Shown here one piece after another: positions 24,125 through 34,467 of a stretch of 64,000 bases of DNA; the first letter of the stretch is position 1, and each line of letters starts with the position of its first letter. Where the stretch lies: the NCBI GenBank assembly GCA_024742395.1, contig JANSYO010000015.1:23456-87455 (forward strand), given 5' to 3'. The notes beneath the pieces are model-generated. The model was given only the letters and a program-made list of their open reading frames with translations, was not told where the DNA came from and made no database searches. Made by a program: the position numbers and the translations under genes. The DNA is from Cytophagales bacterium. Lineage in GTDB: Bacteria > Bacteroidota > Bacteroidia > Cytophagales > Spirosomataceae.

Positions 24125-25414
24125 TTATTTTTGGATTAAAGCCAGTAAATCCTGTCCAATATCCTTGCGGAAGTATTTCCCGTTGTATTTAACCTTCCTG
24201 GCCATACTTTGAGATTTCTTTACCGCGGCATTTAGTGTTTTAGCCATTCCCGTAAAAGCCATAACACGGCCACCATTGGTGACGATCTGCTCTTCTTTCT
24301 GCGTGGTACCAGCATGAAACACTAACTTATCTTTAGTGCTTACAGGAATTTCCATTTTATGGCCTTTTTTATAGGCCTCCGGGTACCCTCCCGCCACGGT
24401 TACGGTAGTCACTGCAGTGTTAGGACTTACTTTCAATTTGATTTTATCCAGTTTCCCTTCTGCAGCTGCTTTAAATAGCCTAACCACATCCGTCTGAATT
24501 CTTGGGAAAACCACCTGAGTTTCAGGGTCGCCCATTCTCACATTATATTCAATTACCGAAGGCTCCCCATTATTATTCATTAAACCAATAAAAATAAAGC
24601 CTACATAATGAATACCCTCTTTCTGCAGTCCTTCAAGCGTAGGTTTCACTACCTTTTCCTCCACCTTTTTAAGGTAAGCTTCGTCGGCAAACGGAACCGG
24701 CGAAACCGCTCCCATTCCTCCGGTATTCAGACCCGTATCACCTTCGCCTATTCTTTTATAGTCTTTGGCTTCAGGTAAAATGACATAATTCTTTCCGTCT
24801 GTCAGCACAAAAACAGAAAGCTCTATTCCTTCAAGATACTGCTCAATAAGTACTTTAGAGCTGGCGTCACCAAACTTTGCTTCTGCCAACATTTCGTGAA
24901 GTGTATTCTTGGCTTCGTTAACGTCCTCTGTAATAATTACCCCTTTACCGGCAGCCAAACCATCTGCTTTTAATACATACGGGCCTTTTTGATTTTCAAT
25001 ATAAGTTTTCCCTTCCTCGAGGGTCTCTTTAGTAAAGGTTTTTGAGAAAGCACTTGGAACACCGTACTTCATCATAAAATCTTTAGAGAAGTCTTTGCTC
25101 CCTTCCAGAAGAGCTCCTTTGGAGTCCGGCCCTATTATGCCTACTTTCTTTAGTTTAGCGTCAGCCTTGAAAAAGTCAACAATCCCTGCAACCAATGGCA
25201 CTTCTGGCCCTACAACAACCAGTTGTATATCTTTTTCTAAAACCAACTTCTTTATTCCTTCAAAATCTGTAACACTCAGGTCTACATTCTCAGCAATTTC
25301 TGCTGTACCGGCATTACCAGGAGCCACAAATAATTTGTCGCATCTACCAGACTGAGCCATTTTCCAAGTCAGTGTGTGTTCTCTCCCACCGGAGCCTATC
25401 ACTAATATATTCAT
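24125..25414 (-). CDS. purD: Phosphoribosylamine-glycine ligase
   Basis: PurD joins phosphoribosylamine and glycine with ATP in purine synthesis. The product begins MNILVIGSGGREHTL; I place the start at the ATG 25412-25414, since the upstream TTG would add nine residues not seen in the family. Further marks are VGPEVPLVAGIVDFF, the ATP-grasp segment KADGLAAGKGVII and YNVRMGDPETQVVFPR. The 429-residue length is usual. No other purine gene is adjacent. Confidence 0.96.
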   Translation of the reverse strand: MNILVIGSGGREHTLTWKMAQSGRCDKLFVAPGNAGTAEIAENVDLSVTDFEGIKKLVLEKDIQLVVVGPEVPLVAGIVDFFKADAKLKKVGIIGPDSKGALLEGSKDFSKDFMMKYGVPSAFSKTFTKETLEEGKTYIENQKGPYVLKADGLAAGKGVIITEDVNEAKNTLHEMLAEAKFGDASSKVLIEQYLEGIELSVFVLTDGKNYVILPEAKDYKRIGEGDTGLNTGGMGAVSPVPFADEAYLKKVEEKVVKPTLEGLQKEGIHYVGFIFIGLMNNNGEPSVIEYNVRMGDPETQVVFPRIQTDVVRLFKAAAEGKLDKIKLKVSPNTAVTTVTVAGGYPEAYKKGHKMEIPVSTKDKLVFHAGTTQKEEQIVTNGGRVMAFTGMAKTLNAAVKKSQSMARKVKYNGKYFRKDIGQDLLALIQK

Positions 25415-25549
25415 TACACCAAAATTCAATTCAATCCCCAAAGATCGACAAGTTTGAATTTCATATGAAGTGAATTCAGGATTTTATCTTGTTAAAAGAG
25501 AATGAAATCCTCCCTTTTGCAAAATAAGCCAGAGTTTTAAATTCATTAA

Positions 25550-25580
25550 TTTGATTCAATGATCTAACTGTGTTATTTTG
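25550..25580 (+). promoter_or_regulatory. Promoter for the FGGY kinase gene
   Basis: TTTG at 25550-25553, 19 bases, then TTATTTTG at 25573-25580, a one-mismatch copy of TAnnTTTG. The ATG is 20 bases further on. Confidence 0.45.
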
Positions 25581-25600
25581 AGTAAAAATACACAAGTACC

Positions 25601-26953
25601 ATGAAGAAGGCCTGTCTGATTTTTGATGTTTTATACCAACACTTAAATGTGACAGTTTTTGATCAAGACTATAACGTTCTTTTTCACAAGACCGAACCCA
25701 AATATTTCAGCCAGGATGAAGACGGCCACAAGTGCGAGGACTTACAAGCGTTAGTAGCCTGGGTACAAGAAAATTACAAAATACATACTTCAAGCTCAGA
25801 ATACAGTATAAGTGCTGTGAACTTTAATTCATATGCCGGTGCTTTGGTGCATCTTGACGCCAATCACAAACCTCTCATGCCTGTGTATGACATTGACAAG
25901 CCCTTCGGTTATAAAACCAAAAAAGCTTTGGTTGAGGTTTTTGAGAAATATCATGAACTTGGAAACGAGATTCAGGTAACTGAAATTTCTTTTGAAGCCG
26001 GTGCTCTTCAATTATTCTGGATAAAAGAAAATAAGAAAGAAATTTTTCATCGAATTAAAAGTAGCCTTTCAATAGCCCAATTTCTACAGTTCACGTTTAC
26101 CGGCACTATTCAGCACGACCATACCTCTGTAGGTTGTCATAGCGGAGCCTGGAATTTTGACAGAAACAGCATGCATAAATGGCTAGTAGAAAGCCATATT
26201 AATTCATATAATTTACCCATTGTTAAATCTAATAGTACAGTCAAAGTGGGCGATATAAGTTATGGAGCTGGATTGTACTCTAAGGTGTCTGAATTACAGC
26301 CCTTTCTAGATTTTGATGACGAACAGTTTATTTTACTTAGTACTGGTGCATGGACCGTCTGTATTAACCCATTCAATACAGCTAAGGCTTCTAAAAGTGA
26401 CAGGCGAAACAATTGTTTCAACATTCTGGACACCGATGGAAAGCGAATTAAAATGGCCAGATTATTTAGCGGCAATGAACATACCCGTCAAATACAGCAC
26501 TTGGCTAAGCATTTTGGCTTGGATGGAAACCATTGTTTTGATATTGAATACGATGACACCATAATCAGAAGATTACGAAAAAATACACAACAGGTGACGC
26601 CTGACGGCACTAATTTGGGCCATATGCTGGATAGCCCTTTCATGGAACGTAACCTGAATCAATTCAGCAGTATTGAAGAGGCCTATCACCAGTTCATCAT
26701 GGACCTTGTTGCTCAGCAAATTGCGTCTATCAGACTTACGGCCGACCACCAGATTAATAGAAAAATCTACGTGGAAGGAGGTTTGGCAAAAAACAGTGTT
26801 TTTATGGAATTACTCTCAGAGGCGTTTCATGATAAAGCCATTTATAAAGTAGGTTTTGAAGATACCGCCGCTTTAGGAGCAGCTATGCTGATCTCAGATA
26901 CCTGGGGAGCAGGCAAATTTAACCCTGAGATGTTACAGCTTGAGCTCATATGA
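25601..26953 (+). CDS. FGGY-family carbohydrate kinase
   Basis: The 450-residue protein has the two actin-like ATPase domains of FGGY sugar kinases; visible segments are the N-terminal phosphate-1 region MKKACLIFDVLYQH (Asp9), a middle HTSVGCHSGAWNF and the C-terminal YVEGGLAKNSVFMELLS with the adenosine-binding GG. It resembles the rhamnulokinase/fuculokinase branch from Bacteroidota. The gene sits upstream of a fucosidase operon, so L-fuculose is a reasonable substrate guess, but the sequence alone does not settle it. Confidence 0.85.
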   Translation: MKKACLIFDVLYQHLNVTVFDQDYNVLFHKTEPKYFSQDEDGHKCEDLQALVAWVQENYKIHTSSSEYSISAVNFNSYAGALVHLDANHKPLMPVYDIDKPFGYKTKKALVEVFEKYHELGNEIQVTEISFEAGALQLFWIKENKKEIFHRIKSSLSIAQFLQFTFTGTIQHDHTSVGCHSGAWNFDRNSMHKWLVESHINSYNLPIVKSNSTVKVGDISYGAGLYSKVSELQPFLDFDDEQFILLSTGAWTVCINPFNTAKASKSDRRNNCFNILDTDGKRIKMARLFSGNEHTRQIQHLAKHFGLDGNHCFDIEYDDTIIRRLRKNTQQVTPDGTNLGHMLDSPFMERNLNQFSSIEEAYHQFIMDLVAQQIASIRLTADHQINRKIYVEGGLAKNSVFMELLSEAFHDKAIYKVGFEDTAALGAAMLISDTWGAGKFNPEMLQLELI

Positions 26954-27093
26954 TACTCAATGAGCATTCTGCAATACTTTATTCTAAACATTGAATAGCT
27001 CTTATAAGTATTGTTGGAATTCCTGTTTGGAGGTTATAAATTAGACTTAAGAAGTAACATTTAAACGGGTTACTCTTAAACTAACCTTATTCA

Positions 27094-29403
27094 ATGAAAT
27101 TAAACAGGTACATATTACTACCATGCCTGCTTGCCATTTTAGGCATTGGAATTAACTGGTCTTGTAGCACCTCAAACGCCAACTCCATTCCGGATGTAGT
27201 TGATTATAATTTTCATATACGGCCTATTTTATCTGACAGGTGCTTTAAATGTCATGGTCCCGATGCGAACACACGTGAAGCAGACCTCAGACTCGATACA
27301 GCCGAGGGTGCCTATGCAGCCTTAAAAGAGCAGCCTAACGCCCATGCCATTGTAGCAGGTAATCCGCAGCTTTCAGAGGTATACCAACGTATCATAACAA
27401 GCGACAGCACCCTCAGGATGCCTCCGCCAGAGTCTAACCTGGATCTAACAGAACATGAAATTCACCTGATAAAAAAATGGATAGAGCAAGGGGCCGAATA
27501 CAAGCCTCACTGGTCATTTATTAAGCCCGAAAAGCCAGAACTTCCTCAGGCCGACAAAGATTGGGTAAATAATGAAATTGATTATTTCACGTATGCAAAA
27601 ATGAAGGAGAATGGCCTTTCTCCTAATGAAGAAGCAACAAAAGAAGCTCTTCTCAAACGAGTATACCTCGACATAATAGGCCTACCTCCCACTTTAGAAG
27701 CACAGGAAGTATTCCTAAAGGATGAATCAAAAGATGCCTACGAAAAAGTGGTGGATGAACTCCTGGCCAATAAACATTACGGCGAAAGAATGGCTTTACC
27801 TTGGCTGGATGTGGCCCGTTACGCTGATTCTCATGGTTATCAGGATGATGGATTGCGTACAATGTGGCCATGGAGAGACTGGACTATACATGCCTTCAAT
27901 TCTAATTATTCCTATGACAAATTTCTGACCTGGCAACTGGCCGGCGATTTAATTGATAAACCAACCAAGGAATCAAAACTTGCAACGGGCTTTAACAGAA
28001 ACCATAAGATTACACAGGAAGGCGGGGTTATCGATGAAGAATACAGAATTGAGTATGTTACAGATAGAGTAAACACCTTTGGAAAAAGTTTTTTAGCTCT
28101 GACATTTGAATGTGCTCATTGCCACGACCATAAGTATGACCCTATTTCTCAAAAAGAATATTACAGCTCTTTTGCTTTCTTTAATCAGGTACCAGAGAAA
28201 GGACTGGTAGGAGATATTTCATTGGCGTCTTTGGCAGACCCACCTAAAATGGAAATCTCAAATGAAGACGTGGCCAGTATTTTTAACTTCATTAATAAAA
28301 AGGATACCACAAAACTGGAAGTCATGGTCATGAAAGACAGTGCAAACTGGATAAGACCCACCTACCTTCTGGAGAGAGGTAATTATGATGCTCATGGTGA
28401 AGAAGTACCCTTTGGTTTACCAAAAAGTATACTTGAATATGACACCAGTAAATACGCCAAAAACAGACTGGGGCTGGCCCAATGGTTAATCGATGAAGAA
28501 AACCCCTTGACCTCAAGAGTTTTTGTTAACAGAATTTGGGAACAAATATTCGGTACAGGAATAGTAAAATCTACCGGTGATTTTGGGATGCAAGGAGATT
28601 TACCATCTCATCCTGAATTGCTTGACTGGCTGGCCGTAGATTTCAGAGAAAATGGCTGGGATATAAAAAGACTGGTAAAACAGCTCGTTATGTCATCTAC
28701 CTACAGACAGTCTTCAGTTATTGAGAAAAAACATTTACAAAAAGACCCGCAAAATGTGTTTTTGGCCAGAAGCAAAAGAGAAAGAGTGGCTGCAGAATTT
28801 GTCAAAGACATTGTTTTAAGTAGTAGTGGTCTGTTAAATCCTGAAATTGGAGGCCCTTCTGTTAAAACTTATCAGCCAGACGGCATCTGGGAAGGAGCCA
28901 CATCTGGTAGAGGGGTCTTGGCCAAATATGTTCAGGATCATGGAGAGGATTTATACAGACGCGGCATGTATGTTTTTATTAAAAGGACTGTGCCCCCACC
29001 TTCAATGCTGATTTTTGATGCAAGTAACAGAGACCAATGCGAGGTGCAACGATCAACCACCAATACGCCTTTACAAGCTCTGGCCATGCTGAATGACCCT
29101 ACAGTCTTAGAAGCCTCCAGGGTGATGGCTGAACAATATGTGGATAAGAAGAAAAAGAATAAACTGGAAAATGCCTTCAGAAGCATTATCTGCAGGAAAC
29201 CAAGTACAAAAGAGCTCGACCTGTTAGAGGGCTATTACGAGGAAGAACTCGCCTTTTTTGAAAAGAATCCGACCAAAGCCCAATCTCTTTTAAATGTAGG
29301 CGAATACAAAAAGAATATTGAGGTTAATACAGCTGAAAAAGCGGCATTAATGCATTGTATTCAGCTTATTTATAATATGGAAGAAGCCATTACCAAAGTC
29401 TAA
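27094..29403 (+). CDS. PSD1 and Planctomycete-type cytochrome c lipoprotein
   Basis: The domain order is lipoprotein signal (Cys24), PSCyt1 with a c-type haem motif CFKCH (50-54), DUF1549 (GLPPTLEAQEVFL, ADSHGYQDDG) and DUF1553/PSD1 (NRIWEQIFGTGIVKSTGDFG ... NTPLQALAMLNDP). Such 700-1000 residue proteins are abundant in Planctomycetes and occur in marine Bacteroidota, nearly always followed by a DUF1501 gene. They are thought to take part in oxidative sugar catabolism in the periplasm, but no reaction is proven. The DUF1501 gene follows after 4 bases. Confidence 0.92.
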   Translation: MKLNRYILLPCLLAILGIGINWSCSTSNANSIPDVVDYNFHIRPILSDRCFKCHGPDANTREADLRLDTAEGAYAALKEQPNAHAIVAGNPQLSEVYQRIITSDSTLRMPPPESNLDLTEHEIHLIKKWIEQGAEYKPHWSFIKPEKPELPQADKDWVNNEIDYFTYAKMKENGLSPNEEATKEALLKRVYLDIIGLPPTLEAQEVFLKDESKDAYEKVVDELLANKHYGERMALPWLDVARYADSHGYQDDGLRTMWPWRDWTIHAFNSNYSYDKFLTWQLAGDLIDKPTKESKLATGFNRNHKITQEGGVIDEEYRIEYVTDRVNTFGKSFLALTFECAHCHDHKYDPISQKEYYSSFAFFNQVPEKGLVGDISLASLADPPKMEISNEDVASIFNFINKKDTTKLEVMVMKDSANWIRPTYLLERGNYDAHGEEVPFGLPKSILEYDTSKYAKNRLGLAQWLIDEENPLTSRVFVNRIWEQIFGTGIVKSTGDFGMQGDLPSHPELLDWLAVDFRENGWDIKRLVKQLVMSSTYRQSSVIEKKHLQKDPQNVFLARSKRERVAAEFVKDIVLSSSGLLNPEIGGPSVKTYQPDGIWEGATSGRGVLAKYVQDHGEDLYRRGMYVFIKRTVPPPSMLIFDASNRDQCEVQRSTTNTPLQALAMLNDPTVLEASRVMAEQYVDKKKKNKLENAFRSIICRKPSTKELDLLEGYYEEELAFFEKNPTKAQSLLNVGEYKKNIEVNTAEKAALMHCIQLIYNMEEAITKV

Positions 29404-29407
29404 CACT

Positions 29408-30862
29408 ATGGATAAAGATTTTTTAAATGACCGTCTAAACGTTAACAGAAGACACTTTTTAGGTAAAGCCGCCGCAGGTATCGGGGGTATTGCCCTAGGC
29501 TCTCTATTAATGCCCGACCTTTTCTCCGGAAAAACAGATGCTACGGAAAGTTTGCCATTGGGTATTCCGCATTTTGCCCCAAAAGCCAAAAGAGTCATCT
29601 ATCTATTTCAAAATGGAGCTCCCAGTCAGCTGGAGAGTTTTGATTATAAACCGACCTTAAATAAAATGGCCGGGCAGGATTTGCCGGAGTCAATACGAAA
29701 TGGACAGCGTTTAACAGGTATGACCTCCGGCCAAAGTAAATTCCCATTGGTGGGTTCTTACTATGATTTTAAGCAATACGGCCAGTCAGGAGCCTGGATC
29801 AGCGATTTATTTCCAAATATGGCTCGTATAGCGGATGATCTGTGTATTGTCAGATCTATGCATACAGAAGCAATTAATCATGATCCTGCTCTTACATTTA
29901 TGCAAACCGGTGCACAGATTGGTAACAGACCAAGCATGGGTGCATGGATGAGTTATGGTTTGGGAAGTGAAAATCAAAACTTACCTGCATTTTGCGTTTT
30001 ACTTTCAAGAGGTCGCGGAAATGGGCAGGGCGTTTATTCTAAATTATGGACTAACGGGTTCTTAGATTCTACGCATCAAGGTGTTTTGTTCAGTAGTGGC
30101 GAGGATCCCATTCTATATCTGAATGATCCCGATGCCATGGATAAGGCCTCCAGAAGAAAAATGTTAGACAAACTGGCTGAAATGAATCACATGGGTTTTG
30201 AGGCCAATGGAGACCCTGAGGTACAAGCCAAGGTACAACAGTATGAAATGGCTTACCGAATGCAAACAGCTGTTCCTGAACTTACTGACCTGTCTAAAGA
30301 ATCAGATGCTACAATAAAGATGTATGGTCCGGAATGTTTGGTACCCGGAACGTATGCGGCAAATGCTCTTCTGGCCAGAAAACTGTCTGAATCAGGGGTT
30401 CGTTTTGTTCAGCTCTATCATCAAGGCTGGGATCAGCACGGCAATTTACCCAATGAAATGGCTATGCAGGCAGAAGAAGTAGACAGAGCTTCTGCTGCAC
30501 TTGTTACTGATTTAAAACAAAGAGGCCTGCTTGATGAAACCTTAGTTATTTGGGGGGGAGAGTTTGGCCGTACTAATTATTGTCAAGGTAAATTTACAGA
30601 AGACAATTATGGCCGGGACCATCATCCAAGAGCTTATAGCATATGGATGGCTGGCGGTGGAATAAAAGCAGGAACCGTTTATGGTGAAACAGATGAATTT
30701 GGATACAACATTATCAAAGATCCTGTGCATGTCAATGACTTTCATGCCACTGTAATGCATCAGATGGGCCTTAACCACGAACAGCTCACATATAAGCACC
30801 TGGGGAGAAGATACCGCCTCACAGATGTAGCAGGTAAGGTCATTCCCGGTATCATAGCTTAA
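29408..30862 (+). CDS. DUF1501 protein with Tat-like signal
   Basis: The protein starts with a twin-arginine-type signal (NRRHFLGKAAAGIGGIALG) and then shows the DUF1501 pattern: YLFQNGAPSQLESFDYKP, RSMHTEAINHDPA, WDQHGNLP and WGGEFGRTNYCQG. The fold is related to sulfatases and alkaline phosphatases, and the His/Asp clusters suggest metal binding. It is exported folded. It is the constant partner of PSD1 cytochromes and directly follows one here. The substrate is unknown. Confidence 0.92.
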   Translation: MDKDFLNDRLNVNRRHFLGKAAAGIGGIALGSLLMPDLFSGKTDATESLPLGIPHFAPKAKRVIYLFQNGAPSQLESFDYKPTLNKMAGQDLPESIRNGQRLTGMTSGQSKFPLVGSYYDFKQYGQSGAWISDLFPNMARIADDLCIVRSMHTEAINHDPALTFMQTGAQIGNRPSMGAWMSYGLGSENQNLPAFCVLLSRGRGNGQGVYSKLWTNGFLDSTHQGVLFSSGEDPILYLNDPDAMDKASRRKMLDKLAEMNHMGFEANGDPEVQAKVQQYEMAYRMQTAVPELTDLSKESDATIKMYGPECLVPGTYAANALLARKLSESGVRFVQLYHQGWDQHGNLPNEMAMQAEEVDRASAALVTDLKQRGLLDETLVIWGGEFGRTNYCQGKFTEDNYGRDHHPRAYSIWMAGGGIKAGTVYGETDEFGYNIIKDPVHVNDFHATVMHQMGLNHEQLTYKHLGRRYRLTDVAGKVIPGIIA

Positions 30863-30892
30863 CGCCCTAAAAATAGAACTTAAGAAACATCC

Positions 30893-33028
30893 ATGACGAA
30901 TTGGAAAAAATGGATCGATTATCTGCTCATTGGCTTACTGGCCATGCTATTGTTTCTCTGGATTTTTGATCATCAGCTTGAAGTACCTGTTTATATTCAA
31001 CCTTTGGGCAGAATGCACCCTCTGCTTTTACATTTACCCATTGGACTATTCATTTCTATTGGCATCCTGCTCGTTTTCAAAAAAGAGCTAAGCCCTGAAT
31101 CGTATGACAAACTTTTTGATGCATTAGCTGCCATCAATTGCCTATTTGCAGTCTTGACCGCTATTTTTGGTCTATTCTTATCCATGGAAAATGGATACAA
31201 TCCAGACCAAATTGCCTATCACAAATGGTCGGGTATTCTTTTCGTAGTTCTCGCTTACTCTCTGTATTTCCTGAGAAAAAAACAGGAAAACAAAATGAAA
31301 TTTATTTACCCTTCTGCTCTCCTCTCTATGATAGCGGCCGGTCATTTAGGCGGAGAGATAACGCATGGGGAAAATTACGTGTTCGCTCCGGTAATGCAAA
31401 CTGAGGAAAAAGAATTTGACCCGTCGATTTCGGTCTATGAATCTGCAATCTTTCCCATACTGGAGGCCAAATGCCTGAGTTGTCATAATGATAAAAAAAC
31501 AAAAGGTGAACTCAATATGAGTAGCCTTGAAAAAATCTTAAAAGGTGGTGAAGATGGTCCTATATGGGTGCCGGGAAATGCTTTGAACAGCCATATCATT
31601 CAAATGGCTAATCTGCCTCTGGATGATAAGAAACACATGCCTCCAAAAGGCAAACCACAATTAACCGCTGACGAGATAGCCCTTTTAACACAGTGGATTA
31701 GAAAAGGGGCCAATACTGAAATACTCTTCACACAACTAAAGCCGTCAGATTCGTTAACGGCTATGATTCAAAAGAAGTACATGAGCAATAGCTCTGTAGA
31801 AAAAAATTATGATTTTGCCTTTGCTTCTGAGTCTACTATTGAGAATGTCAATACTCCGTTCTGCACTGTAGTACCGCTTGCCAATGGTTCTCCTGCATTA
31901 AAAGCTAATTTCTTTGTGAGTGCCCGTTTTGACGAAAAATCTCTGGAAGGTTTAAAGAAAGTAGCGGAGCAATTGGTAGAACTAAACCTTTCAAAAATGC
32001 CTGTTAAAAATGAGCACCTCCAGACCCTGACTCAATTCAAAAATCTCGAAAAATTGAATCTCAATTTCACAAATATTGATGGAGAGAATCTGGATATTCT
32101 TAAGACATGTAAAAACTTAGTCAGTTTGAGCTTAAGTGGCTCAAAAATAAGTTCGAAAGGACTTAAGGCTTTAGAAAGTTTAGAAAGTCTTAAAGTAGTA
32201 TATCTATGGAATACCGGTTTATCAGTTAAAGAAATTGAGGAATTTGGTAAAGCACATCCTGCCATCAGTCTAAATAAAGGGTATATCCCATCTGCCGAAG
32301 ATATCTTGAAAATAAACTCGCCCAATATGGTGAGTAAAAACGGGGTTTTAAAGAAAGGCGAAAAAGCTCAGCTTAAACATAGCTTGCCAAATGTGACTAT
32401 CAGATACACAACAAATGGCGAAAGTCCGGACACACTCAAGGGTTCAGTTTATGAAAATGAAATACCTTTAGATGGTTTTGCCAGAGTTAAGGCCATAGCT
32501 ACAAAAGATGGCTGGTATGCAAGTGACGAAAAGGTTTTTACTTTTTTCAAGAGTAATTTTGCCGCGGAATCAGCATGGCTTTTAAGTCCACCTGATAAAC
32601 AATATCCTGGGGTGGGTCCATCTACGGTTATTGATCAAAAACAAGGTGATAAAAACAATTTTAAGGATTTTGCCTGGTTAGGCTACAAACAAAACAATGC
32701 AGAAATATTAGTTAAGACTAAAGCGGCTGATACCGTGTCAGGTATAACGGTAAGTTACCTAAATGCTTCCAATAGTTACATTATGCCTCCGTCTGAGATT
32801 CAGGTATGGGCAGGAAATGATAAAAATAACCTCGAGCTAGTTTCAAGAAAGAGTCCAACGCCTTTGACTAAAAACACCGGGGTAACTTACGATGCTCTTA
32901 ATTTCTCATTAAGCAAAAAGTATGATTTTATTAAGGTGATAGCTGTACCTTTAGCTAAGCTTCCTAAATGGCATGAGGGTGCCGGACAGAGAGGCTGGGT
33001 TTTTATTGATGAAATTTACCTCTATTGA
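30893..33028 (+). CDS. Hybrid membrane cytochrome c / LRR / chitobiase-C protein
   Basis: The 711-residue product combines five parts: a DUF2231-like membrane region with about four helices (residues 10-150), a PSCyt1 domain with haem motif CLSCH near residue 194, a leucine-rich repeat stretch (about 350-450; LNLSKMP, LEKLNLNFTNIDG, LVSLSLSGSKISSKG), a chitobiase-type C-terminal domain (IRYTTNGESPDT, about 500-560) and a discoidin-like C-terminus ending VFIDEIYLY. It is probably anchored in the inner membrane and facing the periplasm. It overlaps the fucosidase gene by 4 bases, which suggests translational coupling. Confidence 0.85.
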   Translation: MTNWKKWIDYLLIGLLAMLLFLWIFDHQLEVPVYIQPLGRMHPLLLHLPIGLFISIGILLVFKKELSPESYDKLFDALAAINCLFAVLTAIFGLFLSMENGYNPDQIAYHKWSGILFVVLAYSLYFLRKKQENKMKFIYPSALLSMIAAGHLGGEITHGENYVFAPVMQTEEKEFDPSISVYESAIFPILEAKCLSCHNDKKTKGELNMSSLEKILKGGEDGPIWVPGNALNSHIIQMANLPLDDKKHMPPKGKPQLTADEIALLTQWIRKGANTEILFTQLKPSDSLTAMIQKKYMSNSSVEKNYDFAFASESTIENVNTPFCTVVPLANGSPALKANFFVSARFDEKSLEGLKKVAEQLVELNLSKMPVKNEHLQTLTQFKNLEKLNLNFTNIDGENLDILKTCKNLVSLSLSGSKISSKGLKALESLESLKVVYLWNTGLSVKEIEEFGKAHPAISLNKGYIPSAEDILKINSPNMVSKNGVLKKGEKAQLKHSLPNVTIRYTTNGESPDTLKGSVYENEIPLDGFARVKAIATKDGWYASDEKVFTFFKSNFAAESAWLLSPPDKQYPGVGPSTVIDQKQGDKNNFKDFAWLGYKQNNAEILVKTKAADTVSGITVSYLNASNSYIMPPSEIQVWAGNDKNNLELVSRKSPTPLTKNTGVTYDALNFSLSKKYDFIKVIAVPLAKLPKWHEGAGQRGWVFIDEIYLY

Positions 33029-34467
33029 TGAAATTATTACGCTACCTATTTATTCTATTTCCTTTTATTGCTGTTTCGCAAAGTGCCCCTGAGCCCTATG
33101 GTGTATTGCCTTCTGAAAGACAATTAGATTGGCATGCCCTGCAGACTTACGGTTTGATACACTTCACGCCTACCACCTTTGAAAACAAAGAATGGGGATA
33201 TGGAGATGCTGATCCGTCTATTTTTAATCCGACAGACTTTGATCCTGATCAAATAGTGGCAGCTGCAAAAAGTGGAGGATTGAAAGGTCTAATACTTGTA
33301 GCGAAACATCATGATGGATTTTGCCTTTGGCCTACTAAAACCACTGAATACAATATCAGTAAAAGTCCATGGAAAAACGGTAAAGGCGATATGGTTCGGG
33401 AGTTTGAGCAAGCCTGTAGAAAAGCAGGAATGAAATTTGGCGTTTACTGCTCTCCGTGGGATAGAAATAATGCAGAATATGGGAAGCCCGCTTACTTAGA
33501 AACCTACAGAGCTCAATTAAAAGAACTATACACAAATTACGGCGATCTTTTCATGAGCTGGCACGATGGAGCAAACGGAGGCGACGGCTATTACGGAGGT
33601 GCAAATGAAAAAAGAAAAATAGATAATACTACCTATTACGACTGGACCAATACCTGGGAAAATATCACACGTAAATTACAGCCTTCTGCTAACATTTTCA
33701 GTGACATTGGACTGGACGTTCGCTGGGTAGGTGGTGAGCATGGATATGCCGCAGAAACTCACTGGGCTACTTTTTCTCCTGAGGCCAATACAGGGACCGT
33801 TCCGGTACCAGGAAATGTCAATACTGATGTAAGCAGTACCGGCACGCGTAATGGAAAATATTGGATGCCGGCTGAGTGCGATGTACCATTAAGACCAGGC
33901 TGGTTCTATCATCCTGAAGAAGATGGGAAAGAAAAAGACGCCAAAGCCCTTTTTGAACTTTATTTAAAAAGTGTAGGCCGAGGAGCAGGACTTGATCTTG
34001 GTTTAGCTCCAACCAAAGAAGGGAAACTTCATGAAAATGATGTGAAAATTCTGAAGGAATTTGGAGAAATGATCAATGAAGCGTTTCAAAATGATTTAGC
34101 ATCAAAAGCTAAAATAAAAGCCATTAAAACCCGTAAAGGTTACCATACAAAAGCTCTCACAGATAAGAATGAAAAGAGCTATTGGGCTACCCCTGATGGA
34201 GTACAAAAAACTGATTTGATTATTTCCTGGAAGAATGTTGAAGAAATTAAGTACTTGCAAATCAAAGAGTATATCCCACTGGGCCAACGCATTGATGGCA
34301 TAAGTGTTATGCAATTAAAGAATGGTCGGTGGGAAAAGGTGACCTCTGTAACAAGTATTGGTGCAAACAGGATCATCAGGTTTGAAGAGCCTATCCACAC
34401 CAATAAAATCAAGCTAACAATTGAAGCCGCAGCTCCAATCTGTCTGAGTCAAATTTCCGTGTATTAA
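33025..34467 (+). CDS. Secreted GH29 alpha-L-fucosidase
   Basis: After a Sec signal (about 18-20 residues) the catalytic (beta/alpha)8 domain shows LVAKHHDGFCLWPTKTT (His95/His96) and FMSWHDGANGGDG, where Asp181 is the likely nucleophile. The C-terminal 120 residues form a beta domain with discoidin-like features (ISWKNVEEIKYLQIKEYIPLG region). The enzyme should release L-fucose from glycans or fucoidan-type material in the periplasm. It completes the operon begun by the PSD1 cytochrome gene. Confidence 0.9.
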   Translation: MMKLLRYLFILFPFIAVSQSAPEPYGVLPSERQLDWHALQTYGLIHFTPTTFENKEWGYGDADPSIFNPTDFDPDQIVAAAKSGGLKGLILVAKHHDGFCLWPTKTTEYNISKSPWKNGKGDMVREFEQACRKAGMKFGVYCSPWDRNNAEYGKPAYLETYRAQLKELYTNYGDLFMSWHDGANGGDGYYGGANEKRKIDNTTYYDWTNTWENITRKLQPSANIFSDIGLDVRWVGGEHGYAAETHWATFSPEANTGTVPVPGNVNTDVSSTGTRNGKYWMPAECDVPLRPGWFYHPEEDGKEKDAKALFELYLKSVGRGAGLDLGLAPTKEGKLHENDVKILKEFGEMINEAFQNDLASKAKIKAIKTRKGYHTKALTDKNEKSYWATPDGVQKTDLIISWKNVEEIKYLQIKEYIPLGQRIDGISVMQLKNGRWEKVTSVTSIGANRIIRFEEPIHTNKIKLTIEAAAPICLSQISVY

